Shown here: positions 47,702 to 60,006 of the stretch, in pieces
Layout of the letters: every line of letters starts with the position of its first letter
How positions within the stretch are numbered: the stretch's first letter is position 1
DNA from: Augochlora pura
Lineage: Eukaryota; Arthropoda; Insecta; Hymenoptera; Halictidae
Direction: 5' to 3'
NCBI RefSeq assembly: GCF_028453695.1
Contig: NC_135778.1
Span: 27,269,214 to 27,333,213, forward strand
Length of the DNA stretch: 64,000 bases
The notes under the pieces: model-generated
What the model was told of the DNA's origin: nothing
Databases searched by the model: none
The model's input: the letters and a program-made list of their open reading frames with translations, nothing else
Position numbers and translations under genes: made by a program

Positions 47702-49371
47702 ATTGATAGGCCACTAGGTGCCTAAGAAATCACGTGGACGGACAGTGAAGTGCTAAGCAGTTAGATGGTTATGTTCGTTTTACGCGTGCGAGTGTGGATG
47801 AATTTAGAGAGTCCTTTATCTAGTATGCCGCAGCGTAATTCATAATCTGAGTGTGAATATTACGACCGACCTGTCTACTAAATTATATATATTACGTATG
47901 AAGTGTATTCCTGGTTGTCAGTTGAGAACAATTGATTGAAAGAGAGTAGAAGAGCCTCATTAACCCTCTTGGCGCCGATCGAAAGCGTCGTGTGTACCGG
48001 AGCGAAATGTACAAAACTCGTTTGACGTAGTTTGATAACGTTACGAAAAGAAATTGCAAGAATTCTGTAAAGTCTAATAATTAGCAAATTCAAAGCAGGA
48101 GAAGAAATAAGAAATGAAATTGTTATTTGGTAAAAGTATTTTATAAAAACAATATTTAAGACACTTAATATCCAATTCACTTCTATCATTCATCATGCAT
48201 ATTTAATAAGCAGCCATTTCCTGCTCTAGCATATTTTCCGAGCGTTCTTCTAACCTAACCACAGATCAGCTGATTGGACGGCTGGGTCGTAAAGAACGCG
48301 CGTAGCTAGATAACCACGTAGTCAGATGTAGTAAACTCCTACAAACAGGAATGTTAATTCGTTTCAGCGGAATCTAATTGCAAAGCTCCACCGGCGCCGC
48401 GGATTCCCAGTTGTCCTCGCGGATAATTATTCCGCGACGATTATGTTCGAATAGTACGCGGAAAAGGGATCGATTTTTTCGCAGCAAAAACGCGAAACTA
48501 ACTCTTTACGGGGCTTTCGCTAACACCCTATCCCGGAGTGTCCTTTGCCGGGTGTGCTTCCTCGTATACTATATAAATTCTCTGGTTCTGCGCTCCCAAA
48601 GAGGCGACGCGCTTTGACATCGTAGCTCGTACGCGCCGATTAGAATGGCAGCGTGACGCACGGTGTATAATAAATGAGAAATCTTAATCCGCGGAGCGAT
48701 TTCTATCGGCCCGGGTAGCCGGCATTTCCGATGCCACAATTTCCTCGACGATGATGCTCCGCGCGCGCGCGCGACACGATTAACATTGAAATTAGAGCAT
48801 CCGGTGCCCGCAGGAATATTTAACGAGCTAACCGGTGAATAACTGCCGCGACCCTGGAACTGCGCCTCGTAATTGCGCCCCTCGTGCCCGAAACTTGCAC
48901 TCTATCCCGCTCCGCTGATAACCGGAAATGGCGCGACGTGTAGAAGCGTCGCCCGGCGTACACACGAAAATTCGCCTTAATTAGGCGGGAATGATACGTC
49001 TCGCTTCGTAGAACCGAATAAAATCCTACGGAGCGGATTCCTCGGAGCTTTCCAGTTATGCTAATCGTTAACCCGGAGACGTCTGCCTACCCCGGACGGA
49101 TTAAGCCGCTGTCACTTTGGATACCCCCGTTCGTTTCATCGATTATCTAACGACCGTGTTAAATAGGTCGCAATTGGTCTCCGAGGCGAACCATCAGCTT
49201 TTTGGCATACCACAGCTGATGCCACCGATTCGACTATAACGCGGGGCTTTGGGTTTGGCTACTGGGTGGTCAGAATGTTAGGTGATTAGGGGGTGGGATG
49301 GAGCCAGAATGCCAGATGGATTGCAGAACCGTTAGACTTATGGGTAGCTAAAGATAGATAGCCAGGCCACT
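47702..49371. other. Unique sequence
   Basis: AT-rich to 48360, then a CpG-rich island to about 49200. TTAACCCTCTTGGCGCCGAT at 47960 looks like a third TTAA-type terminus without a partner. TTAGGTAGCTA words reappear at 48270-48330 and 49260-49370. No gene recognised. Confidence 0.4.
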
Positions 49372-50137
49372 ATAGTTCCGGCCACACTCCGGAGCCCAAG
49401 CAGGCGTTAAGCACAACCAGCATCGGCCGCGGGAATAGCTGGACTGCCAGTTTTACAACCTCTGCTGGGACGCCATCAGGGTCCGGAGCCTTCCTGTTGC
49501 GCAAGGAGCGAGCTGCCTCGAGCAGTTCGCGCTCGGTGAAGGGGAGAATATCCTCCATCTGCAGCTCTACTGACCGTCACGCTCTCGCCGGATGTACCGG
49601 GAAGAGGGCGTCCACGGTCGCCGACGCCTCGTCCGCTGGTAGGATCGCAGGGCCGGTCTGGGCACCGATCTTGCAGCGCATGATCTTGTATCCCAGACCT
49701 CAGGGATCCCGATTAACCTCTTCGCGGAGGATCTTCCAGCAGCGCCGTTGGCTAATCCTAATGTTATGTCGCAGCTCTCGACGCTTGGCCCTGTAGGTTT
49801 GCCCCAGGATTTCCCCGTCGGGAGTGTGTCCGGGGCGCTGGGCACTCCGCCGCAGACGCAGGCAGTCCCGCCGGAAGTCGACGATGTCGCTTGACCACCA
49901 GTATGCAGGTCTCCTCGCATTGCGTGGCTTCCCTCGGCTCATCAACGCCACGCACGGCTCCTGAATGGCGCTCATAGTTCCGCGAACGAACTGCTCCACC
50001 GACAACCGGGTACGAGATCCCTCTGTAGGCTGCGGGATGTTATCCAACTCACGTTGGAGGGCCTCTTGGAACCTCTCCTGACGGAGAGTCTTCATGTTCC
50101 ATCCTCTAGAGGAGGGTGGAACCGCGACTTTAACCAT
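49372..50137 (-). pseudogene. Truncated R1-like non-LTR retrotransposon, ORF2 fragment
   Basis: One continuous minus-strand frame covers the linker between endonuclease and reverse transcriptase and the start of the RT domain. It reads RGWNMKTLRQERFQEAL near the 5' end, then ARRPAYWWSSDIVDFRRDCL, NIRISQRRCWKILREEVNRD, then GLGYKIMRCKIGAQTGPAIL, and finally RNRKAPDPDGVPAEVVKLAV before breaking off at GVWPEL. Two in-frame TGA codons (49700-49702, where a Trp is expected after NRDP, and 49577-49579) kill it. KAPDPDGVP corresponds to the usual KAPGPDGVP motif at the start of RT. Both ends are truncated: the 3' side abuts TTAGGTAGCTA-type repeat, the 5' side a hexanucleotide array. The clade (R1 versus related LOA/Jockey-like) is inferred from the linker motifs. 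Confidence 0.85.
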
Positions 50138-50365
50138 GGCTATAACTGTGACTATAACTGTAACTGGAACTGGAACTGGAACTGGAACTGGAACTGGAAC
50201 TGGAACTACAACAGCAACTACGACTGTGACTGTGACTGTGACTGTGACTGTGACTGTGACTGTGACTGTGACTGTAACTGTAACTGTAACTGTAACTGTA
50301 ACTGTAACTGTAACTGTAACTGTATTTGTAACTATAAGTATAACTATAACTATAACTGTGTTACA
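50138..50365 (+). repeat. Hexanucleotide ACTGNA array with blocks of variants
   Basis: Consecutive blocks of (CTGGAA)n, (CTGTGA)n, (CTGTAA)n and (CTATAA)n. The blocks are internally homogeneous, so mutated hexamers have been re-amplified locally. All frames stay open and would encode dipeptide repeats (NW, DC, NC or TV, TG), which is an artefact of the six-base period. It directly abuts the retrotransposon fragment. Confidence 0.95.
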
Positions 50366-50640
50366 TAGTTACGGCCTGTAACTACGTAACATATAGCAGC
50401 CAGTATGCCGCAAGATAGATAAATTGATAAGCTATTTGGTAGCTAAATTGTCAGATTAGTTAGTCAAATAGTGAAGTACTTGATAGGTGTACAAGCTGTG
50501 GTGGGATCACTGGACCGTGAGCTAGCTAAACTGTCACGCTATTGGATAGCTAAATTATTAGGTCATTAGGTAACTAAATACTGAGGTAGCTAAACTGTTA
50601 GTCCATTACGATGCTAGGCTCCTAAGCAACTGGCTAGTCC
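50366..50640 (+). repeat. TTAGGTAGCTA-type minisatellite, second block
   Basis: Same words as 43536-44275 (ATTTGGTAGCTAAATTGTCA, ATTAGGTCATTAGGTAACTA) on the far side of the retrotransposon fragment. With 49260-49370 this suggests the retrotransposon lies inside one such array. Confidence 0.6.
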
Positions 50641-51690
50641 TCTGGTGCTCGTGCCACCCATCTTAGAAGCACATGAACGCTGTCACCAGAGGCAACAGCA
50701 CTCCAGCTGTAATAACACGAGAACCAAGACAGCTTTGCCATCCATTTTCTTGTATCCGGGACCCTGATCGAGCTGTTCAGCAACCAAAGTGTTCTCTAAT
50801 TTCCGAGTCAATTACCCAGTGCAATATAACGAAACGCAGCCAATGGGCCAGAGTCTAAGGGGTCAACGGGGCACTTGCGCTCTCTTCACCGGCATCGCTC
50901 GGAAAAAGTCCGGTAACTTCAAAGCGAGAGCCTTAACTGCATTTAATTTAGCCCATGGGCGTGTTTCGGAAACTGAAACGGCGCGGCTCTTCGCCGGGGA
51001 GAACAATCTGCTAGACAACACACCGCGCATCCATTCCGCCGGCGATCACCCGTTGACAGTGACCCCGTCTTTGGCCTGGCAGCGTCTTTGTCTCGACGAG
51101 GACGATTAAAACCTAGATTGGATCGTTTGGAGGGCCGAGCCGTAGCCGGGCCAGGTGTTTTCAATCGCGAACGCCGGCAATCGACTCGCTCAATGTTCCT
51201 GGAAGGCGTCGCGCGCCTTAGGTTGGTCGGAAACTATGAATTTTGAATTAATCAGGTTGCGCGAAAGAGGTCGCTCGACGAGAAAAGGTTTAAATTAGTT
51301 TCTATAGGAGATGGAAGAAAGGAGGTCGCCGGAGGGAGAGCGAGAGAGCAAGAGAGAGAGAGAGAATTCAAGCAATTGCCTGCTGCAAAAATTGTTTGAC
51401 GATGGTGCTTGCCGTTTATAATGAACATTATCCTCGCGATGCGCAAGACGCCAGAAGCAGCAATTAATCGTACAATTTCTGCATGACGTCTTCAGACTAC
51501 AAAGCAAGCTGCCTCTTCGGTGAACCGGAGGTAAATCTTGCTAGAACAGGAATAATAGCTTTGAGTCTCATGCTACAAGGTATCTCTTACACGGGACTCT
51601 TAGGTCGATGAAACTGACACTTCGCAGTCGGCCAGCAAAAATTCAGTGCCATGTGTACTGGCTGTGTCCCTAACTCTACGTGCTTCTGCC
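50641..51690. other. Unique sequence
   Basis: Single-copy GC-moderate DNA with a short (GA)n at about 51340-51364. No gene recognised. Confidence 0.4.
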
Positions 51691-52450
51691 TGTAACCTAA
51701 GTAGCTAGACGCCATAATTTAGAAAGTTAGCTGAAAGCTGCGACTTTTCGAATGTCGTGTTTATGGATCATATAATCAAACTCTCTGAAGTAAATCAGCA
51801 GAGATTGATAAACCCTAACTCAATATATTAGAACAAACTCAACATATTAGAATCTCTCTCACAGATCGTATATTGTTCAGACTATACCCTAAGCAGCTGC
51901 CATAGGTAGAAAGGTAGCTAAAGGTCGCGAGTGTACAAAAATCTTGTTCAGGTATACCCTTTCACAGGTCTCTATACGGTTCAGGTTATACATTAAATAC
52001 TTAAACACCATAGAAAGCTAGCTAGAAGTCGCGACTGTTCAAACATCCTGTTCACACATCCCATAAGTGTACAATATAGATTCTGTGAAGTCATTCAGAA
52101 AACACTGATCCAGATATAATGTTTCAGTGTCCAAATAATTCCCTAACTGGCTAAACATCCTGAAAAGGCAGCTGAATATTCTAAATCATAAAGAACTTCT
52201 TCAACAGATCTCTATATGGTTCAGCCTATGTAGTTAAAAATAGGTTCAGTCTCTAAGTAACTAAACACCATAGAAAGGTAGTTAAAAGTCGCGACTTGTC
52301 CAAACATCCTGCTCTCTGCGAAGTGAATCCGCAAACACCGATCGAAGTGTAATAAATCAGTGTCGAGACAATACCCTAACTGGCTAGACACGGTAGTCCC
52401 AGAAATGAAGCTGGGAATCGTGAATTTTCGAGTGTTCCCCTCCGATGCGC
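51691..52450 (+). repeat. Diverged long-unit repeat
   Basis: The phrase CTAAACACCATAGAAAGGTA-GTTAAAAGTCGCGACT-tTCCAAACATCCTG recurs, with variation, near 51700, 51895, 52000, 52150, 52260 and 52380. Spacing is irregular (about 100-200 bp), which suggests deletions within an older tandem array. Confidence 0.6.
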
Positions 52451-54590
52451 CGTGGGTGTATGAAGCTGGTAGGTAACGACAGAAAGAAAGATGCTTGATA
52501 TCAATCAAGGGAGGGTCTGGTATCCGAGCTTAAGGGAGCCCGGGGCTAGATTCTCGCCCGGAGGCCTCTTTACAGTGGCGGCCAGCGAGAACGGTATGGT
52601 CGTCCTCAATGGTGAATTGTCGGATGGTGGGCCTCGACAAATAGAGACAATTAAGCGGCTAATATGAGATGCCCCCGCCGTGTGCGTCGCTCCCACGAGT
52701 ATACAGGACGTGTGTGGATGAAAGCGGGGCCGAGGTAGCCGGGGGTTGGGCTGTGCACAACAATGCTATGGCACTGCAAACACCACCGGGGAAAACCAAC
52801 AATGCACGATCCACTGTCTCTATCCCCGCACGGCTATCTCTTTCCAGCACCGGCCCCGACCTCGGCCTCCTCCCGCCAACACTTTTCTTTCCCTTGGTCG
52901 CCGCGGCTCTCTCTCTATCCGTCTCTGCCTTGACCTTTGTGCCGCCCGTCTACCCTTAATCCCTCGCTTTCTCTCTGTCCCTCTTGATTTCATTTCAGAG
53001 TTATACCTCCGTGTCCGCCTCCTTTTTTCCCCCCGTCGTCGTTCCATGCGATTTCACGAACTGCTTTCAGCCGGTCCGGGGATCTCCTTAACATTCCCCC
53101 GCGATTTTTGTTTACTCCTATCCTCGTCCGCCGCTGCCTCCGGGTCCCTTTAATTCGACTTTGCCGGTTCTCCTGTCTTCGCCGCGGGAAACCCGACTCC
53201 CTGCGCTCTAATCTACCCACGGAACCCACCCGGACACCGGAGAGACACCGGAAAAACTGTTCTCCTCGGAACGACGGAGTATTTTATTAATTTTTAGAAC
53301 GCCGCCTAGCCCGACACAGTACTCGCCGAAACTGTGCCAGATTCTCTTTCGATTCTACGATACGAGGAAACGTTTTTTTCTTTTAGCTTCTCGAGCTGTT
53401 TGTCTGTCTCGACGAATGGCTGTCTTCCGTCAAATTCTAGCTAAATATTGTTACAGTAATATTCATTTATTGAAACTTCTCTTCAAATTATAGCAAGTCA
53501 TTGGATATTTTGTACTCGTTCTGATGTTCTCTAACTTTCGTCATTTTATACGAGATTGTCTATTGTAATATAAAATATACCCACTAGGTATATCATTTAA
53601 ACTTTGCCAGAGATGGTAGCACGTAAATAATTAATTATACACGAACCCAAAGCTTGACTAAGAAATTAAAACTTACATCTCATCTTGCTATCTCATGATA
53701 ATTGAAAAATTACACTATTAATCGAGAAATCTGGAGTTATATTATCAATTCATCAATTGTGCTAAGTAATGAGTTAAAACAAAGAGAAGACGCACGACGG
53801 AGATATCTAAGATCTAAAAATTCAAGATGCCGGCGCGAACACCGTGCTTCACTTTTACCGTTTCCCATTGCCCATGGTGGATGCACGGCGACGGACAACG
53901 GTCGATAAAGTCCGCCATGGTCCCGGGGAAAGGAGTGTTGTTGCCGGACTATACCGAGGTCAATTCATCGGCAAATTGCTATTCCCGCGAGTTCCAAGGG
54001 AGTATCGAGGCACGGGGCAACAATGAATTTCCCTTTGTGCCTATGACGCATGAAATTTATACTGATGGAAATTTAAAGTTTGACGCCGGCGCTGGTCTCG
54101 TCGAACTAAAAATTTCATAATTTCCATGCTAAGACGTCGACGGTCGCCCCCGTCGGCTCGCCGTCGAGCGGCGGGACGGAGCGCGCGGGGTGGCGCCGGG
54201 CCCGGGGCGGAATCGTTGATGCGCGAAACTGGAAACAACGAGTTTTTCGCGGGCTCTGCGGGAATAAAGGCATTAATAATTCAATAATTTACTACGGTGA
54301 AATATTCGCCGCGGCTGATACGCCGTATTTACCTTGCATCGATTTCAACGGTAATTCGAACACACTGTTTACGTTTTAAAACAATAAACGAGCCGAAGTG
54401 TAGGTAAACGCGCGCGATCATAATGGCTCGCCGACGCTAGAGAGGGATCGCGGGCACGGCGAGCCAATTTTTCACGATTTCTCGATCGCTTTTTAACGGA
54501 CGCGACTCGATACGTTCCACCCCAATGCTGACCCGATCGTTTAAATTAATTAAAATAATCCGGATGGACGTAATTCTTCAGCAATTATGG
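52451..54590. other. Unique sequence
   Basis: Pyrimidine-rich GC island at 52500-53300, AT-rich text at 53330-53790, CpG-rich text at 53820-54560. Open frames (for example plus 53827-54120) have no motifs or splice support. No gene recognised. Confidence 0.4.
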
Positions 54591-54599
54591 TAATATAAT

Positions 54600-55015
54600 A
54601 AGAGGTATTGTGTATTTTTAGATACTGTCTATTCTTTCGTAAAATTGTAATAAACGGTAGGTAAAACGGTTGCAAATTGTAACGAATTATAGTCAAATAT
54701 TTGTAGTATCGTGTAACATTTTACAAAATAGGGAGTGTTAATTTTTATATTATTATTGCTGATGAATTATGTCAAGGTATTGTCAAATATTTGGAACAGT
54801 ACGTAACATTTTATAAAATAGGCAGTATTGGTTTTTATATTGTTATAATTGCTCATGAATTATGTCAAGGTAGTGTCAAATATTTGGAGTAGTACGTAAC
54901 ATTTTATAAAATAGGCAATGTTGATTTTTATATGGTCATAATTGCTGAAAAATTATGTCAAGGTAAAGTCATAAAATATTAAGAGCACTGTGTAACATTT
55001 TATAAAATAGTCTTC
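54600..55015 (+). repeat. ~92-bp minisatellite, 4 copies
   Basis: GTCAAATATTTGGAGTAGTA, CGTAACATTTTATAAAATAG, GCAGTGTTGATTTTTATATT and GCTGATGAATTATGTCAAGG form a unit. Copies start at 54692, 54782, 54875 and 54968 (spacings 90, 93, 93 bp); a partial unit precedes them. Confidence 0.9.
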
Positions 55016-56265
55016 CAAATTACATTTGAATTATTTTATTCATTTAACATAAATAATAAGACACGTAAAATTCACCTAAAATTCAATAATAAGAGAATAC
55101 TTAATCACATATCTAAAACAAAACTAACATTTATACAAGTATCACACCTAATACCGTATTTACTAAAACACAGCAAAGTATTTTGACGAATTAAAAGATA
55201 ATTTGATAAATACAGAGTGGTGCGTCTAACAGGAATCGCGATGATTTTCGCTTAATTCCGTAAAATGTTTGGTGTCTTGCGAGCGCGGCATCAGCGAAAT
55301 TCGGTGGCACAGCTGTCTCGGTCCGGTTGTTATTAAATCGTGGCAGTGGAATATCGCTCGGTAAACACATTTTCGATCTTCGGCGGGAGGGGTTTCGGTC
55401 CCGTATCATGCGACCACGAACGAGAAAACTGTCATCATTTCATTACGGTCGAACCCAGTTATTCGGTAACCAACGATACGATTGACCTCGGCGTCGACCA
55501 ATCCCGCGTCCCAACCCCCCCCCCCCCCCCCCTCCGCCGCGGCCCCGAATCGCCGCCGTGGCCGCTATATTACCTATTCGGAATCGTCATAAGCGATTAC
55601 CACGGGCGCAAAAATGCATTTAATATCGTGGCTTTGAGTCTTCGATGGATATCTATTTGCGGACTGTGTACGCCCGGAGAGAATCGGAGTACAATAATCG
55701 CGAGGTTATTTCATGCTCTCGTTCGGCCGTTTAACGCAATTTCAGGAGCGTATGCGCGGTCACGAACCCGGTCCTCCACCCGTCCTCCCCCTTCCTGCCC
55801 CACTCGGCGCCGGGATCATTTCGTTCCGCGGGTCACGTATGGACACTGAGGTTGTCGAGGGGCGGCCGGAGGGGACACCCCGGAACGCCGCGTACACTGT
55901 CGTCCATAAGTTTGCGGTCAGTACACTTCCACTCGATTTCACCGCGGCCCCCTCTCTTTCGCTGTTTTAAGGAGACACGTAGCAGCTCGTAAACCCAACG
56001 GTGCCCGTAAATTTCGGACGATGAATTTTAATTTCGCTGTTGTACACGTTTTCCGTAATCGTTTTATTCGTTTGTTTGATTTATTTGCGCGCGCTGGGAA
56101 ACGTTCGTTTTTAGAATACAGATTGGAAAATTTATTATATCGAATTTAGTTTGGAATTTGTAAGAGAATAATTAGTACGTTTTTTTGAAGATTGTTGGTA
56201 ATTTTGTGGTTAAACATTTGTGTCGGGCGTTTCTCTCGAAGATTTTTGGAGAAATTGAGGGGAGG
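55016..56265. other. Unique sequence with an 18-nt poly-C tract
   Basis: AT-rich to 55190, then a CpG-rich island (55240-55990) with an 18-C run at 55515-55532. The 169-codon plus frame (55340-55849) crosses that run and has no motifs. No gene recognised. Confidence 0.45.
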
Positions 56266-57150
56266 GTACTAAATGTTTAAGCTTTGACAACGTGGTTATA
56301 AAAAATCATGGAAGGAACATATTTTACTCAGTTTGAAGATTGAAGCTTCTACTATCACGTAATATAATGCATTTTTTACTAAACAATTTGTCTACAATAT
56401 GATGGATAGAAAATACTCTAGAAGTATCGAGGCAAAATTAACGATGTTCGAGTAATAGTCATCCTTTTTGATTAGCACAACTTGACTAGAAAAAATCGTG
56501 CAATGATCAGATTTGATTCATTTTGAAGATTGAAATTGTTGTGTAATTTTTACTAAAAAATTTTTTCACGATGTGGTAGATAGGATACGACCTAGAAGTA
56601 TGGAGACAAAATTAACAATCTTCGAGTAATAGTCGTTCTTTAGCTTAGCACAATTTGGCTAAAAAAAATCGTAAGACGATCATATTCGACTTATTTGAAA
56701 AACTAAAGCTTTTAGTTTCACACGTCATAATGTATTTTATACTAAAAGATTGTTCTACAATATGACAGATAGGAAATGCCCTAAAAGTATCAAGACAAAA
56801 ATTGATAATGTTCGACTAATAGTCAATCATCAGACTCACACAATTCAACTAAAAAAAATCGTACAACGATCACATTCAACCCATTTTAAAACCCAAAGCT
56901 TCTACTATCACTCCTCATAACACATTTTCCGCTAAAAAAAAGTTATCTCCGATAGAACAAATAAGAAACATTATCCTAGAACAACGAGACAAAATTAACT
57001 ATACCGGACTAGTAGTAAATCTTCAGATCCTTACAATTTGGTTAAGCAAACTTCTATAACAATCTAACTGGTCTCATTCTAAAAATCCAACCTTCTACTT
57101 TCAAAATCCAATAAAAATATACCGCGAATAAATTTATCCAGGATACAGCA
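56266..57150 (+). repeat. ~190-bp superfamily array, block 6 (plus)
   Basis: Cores at about 56306, 56495, 56668, 56858 and 57048 (spacings about 173-190 bp). Each monomer reads GTTCGAGTAATAGTC, CAGACTCACACAATT-, CTAAAAAAAATCGTACAACG, ATC-CATTTTGAAGATTGAAGC-TTCTACT, TAATGCATTTTTTACTAAA, TCTACAATATGATGGATAGA. The clearest tandem organisation of the superfamily. Confidence 0.85.
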
Positions 57151-58325
57151 GATAACGGAACGCCGCCATAGAAATATGAGGAAGAAGTCGAAAAGCGGGG
57201 GTTAGGAGGAAACCCGGAGCAACGAAGGACTACGCCGTTGTCCATCGTGCCGAGATGAATTCCCGTCGGTTTTATTGGCGGAACACTGGATAGCCGTTTG
57301 CGAGGACAATCCGGGATACCGTGCATATCCCTTCTGGAAACTCCATCGGGCAACTTTAATTCCCAATGAAGAATAATTCAATCCGAAGCGGGGAACCGAT
57401 GGATTTAAAGTTCCAGTCATTATTTCCCGGTCTTTGTCGAAGTTCGCCACGGTTTCGTTTCGCCCTTATTAATCAACTTTAATTCCTTTGTCCCGGGGTC
57501 CGACGGGAACGGCATTAGGGAAGCGTCCGCGGGCGGGCGGCAGCGTCGCCGAGGAAATCTCGTAACACGCCGAGAATCGGCCGAGAGGCGGCGGGATCGG
57601 ATATCGTCCGCGTGCGCTCTGTCCGCGCGGAAGGAGCTTTTCAAAATGGACGACGGAGAGAGGGCACTGTCTGAAAGCCTCCCGGGGACACGGGGCTTTT
57701 AATTCGGGAACACTCGTGATACTCGATTACAGCGGGCCGAGGCCCTCGGCTCCTTTAATCCGCGTTTGTCCCCGAGCCGCGCTCGGGAAACACCGCGCGC
57801 GGCGAAACGAAGAGGAAAGTCGTGTACCGAGTGATAAGACAAGTAAACGGAAAATCGGATACACATTGGTCTCTCTACTTTCCCGGCCGGCGAGTCCGCC
57901 TTTTCTTCCTCGTGCCGGCGCCGCCGACGGGAAACGAACGCTATAACGAGACACATTAGCCTCCCCAAAGATGTAATTAAAGAGACCCCCGTACCCGCTG
58001 CAACATCAGCCGCATGAAAGAAACGTCTTTGAAAGACCCGGCTGCGTTCACGCCGCGGAAAATGTATTTTCTATTTCCTGCAGAGAGCCACGGGAAAAAG
58101 TTTCGCCGGGCGTCTGCGCCTGGCCTGGACTAAACAATTTTGTAAAACGAGTTCCATCGACGCTTCGCGAAATTAGTCGAACCGACGAGGACGTTCCGTA
58201 TAAAAGGATGGTTAACGTTAACGCTTTACAGACTCGTATATTATATTATATTACATCTTCTTTTGTTTATAGAAACGTTGGATCGAACTTTGCGAAAGTG
58301 GTTTCTATATTAACCAATATCAATT
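57151..58325. other. GC-rich unique island
   Basis: CpG-rich single-copy DNA (57180-58200). Minus and plus frames overlap. No gene recognised. Confidence 0.4.
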
Positions 58326-58850
58326 ATTACATTACGTCTATTTTATTGATGACGTTTGAGTAATAGTCCGTTCTTCAGACTCGCACAATTTTGCTAAAAG
58401 ATCGTGTAATGATCAGATTTTACTTATTTTGAAGACTGAAGTTTCTACTTTCAAACATTGTTATGTAAATTTTAGCAAAAATTTTGTTCACGATATAGTG
58501 TATAGGAATTGACTTAGAAGTATCGGGGCAAAATTACTGATGCTCAAGTAATAGTTGTTCTCCAGACTAACATAACTTGACTAAAAAAATCGTATAATGA
58601 TCATATTTATCTCATTTTAAAGATTAAAGCTTCTACTTTTATAAAGTATAACCCTTACTCTATTAAAAAATTTGCCTCTAAACTGCCTCATAAAAAAAAC
58701 CCCGTCCTAGAAGGCACCAAATAAAATTGACAATCTTCGCGTAGAACTCGATATTTAAATTCGCACAATTTGTTTAAAAAAGATCATACAACAATCACAT
58801 TAAACTAATTTCAAAGACCGAAGCTTCCAGTTTAACGCTCCGTTTCTCTC
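58326..58850 (+). repeat. ~190-bp superfamily array, block 7 (plus)
   Basis: Three cores at about 58401, 58589 and 58783 (spacings 188 and 194 bp), same monomer as block 6: GTTTGAGTAATAGTCCGTTC, AAAAGATCGTGTAATGATCA, ATTTTGAAGACTGAAGTTTC, TACTTTC. Confidence 0.85.
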
Positions 58851-58979
58851 CTCGCCGAAAAAAATTCGTCCGCGATACGGCGAAACGGAAACCGGTGACA
58901 CGATTTCCAGAAAAATGCTGCGAGCCGAGGGCGTCGCGAGAGAACATCGGTAAATTTGTCAGACATTTGTCGGAATTTA

Positions 58980-59250
58980 CGAATCGAGGACCGTTTGTTG
59001 CGGGACATCGTAGAGGGAAGAAATTTCGAAATTTCTCGCCGGGGGCTGTTGATTTTGCCTGTTCCGGAGACTTTTCTCTCGACGGTCAGAGATGCAGCCG
59101 CTGATCAGGGTCGATGATATTGTCGCCCGGGGCCGCGGAGCACATGCACCGTGAATTTGTTATATGTCGCGGGGCTCCTCAGTCGACTCCAGCCAGTCTC
59201 GTTTCCCAGTCGATTGTTTAATTAGTTGTCCCACGACCGGGGAAACCTTT
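58980..59250 (+). repeat. Diverged segmental duplication, copy 1
   Basis: Shares with copy 2 (60007-60340) the ordered blocks GAAGAAATTTCGAAATTTCT / GCCGGGGGCTGTTGATT, CGATGATATTGTCGCCCGGG, GCACATGCACCGTGAATTTG, TTATATGTC and CAGTCGATTGTTTAATTAGT. Offset is about 1.09 kb. CpG-rich and noncoding in appearance. Confidence 0.8.
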
Positions 59251-60006
59251 CTATACGTGTTACGCCGCCGGCTACGCATTCACTGAAAACAATTTCCGGC
59301 ATTCGCCGGAATTAATTGAAAACAGTGGCTTGACGGCTGACAATAGACAACCAACGATCGGAAGAAAAACGCGCCTGATATTTTTCATAAATTCAAGAGA
59401 ACGCCGCGTTCGACATAACGGAAGCAACAATCGTCGTTTAATACCATCGACGATCAAAAATGCAAAAATTGCATTCCGGAATTTCCATTCTTAGGCACGA
59501 ATAAAAATCATTATATCCCCTATAAAAATAACGTTTGTCGAACCTATTTATATTGTTAAATAGACTGTTAAAATTGTAATTATTGTAGAAATAACAAAGC
59601 CCAGTTAAATACGCATAAAATGCAATGAAAAGGAAATCGGAAGAATTATTTTCGATTTCGAGTTCAAGAAAGAAAATTGTAATTATCTAGCTAATATAGT
59701 TAGTTTAATTATGTAGTTATCTCACAAAGCTAACATGTATCAAGTATTATGCTATATATTATTCATATATAAATTATTACACTACTCTTCGATATATCCA
59801 CCAATTACGCCGCAAATTCTTCCAATAATTAAATAACCGACTACATAAACGATCAAGTCATTGCCAGTGTTAAAATACGACGATTTTACTGTCAAATCTT
59901 GTTGCTTGCTCTTTTCTTTCTCTGCCGATACACTCGTTACAGTGGAATAAAGCGTTCGAGCTCGTCGATCGTAAAATTAAATTAATTTCACCACGGCCCG
60001 CCGGGC
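59251..60006. other. Unique sequence between duplicates
   Basis: GC-moderate then AT-rich single-copy text (59480-59880). No feature recognised. Confidence 0.4.

Noticed and set aside
50054..50381. Frames encoding NW, DC, NC, TG and TV dipeptide repeats
   Set aside because: A direct consequence of the hexanucleotide array; all frames are open.
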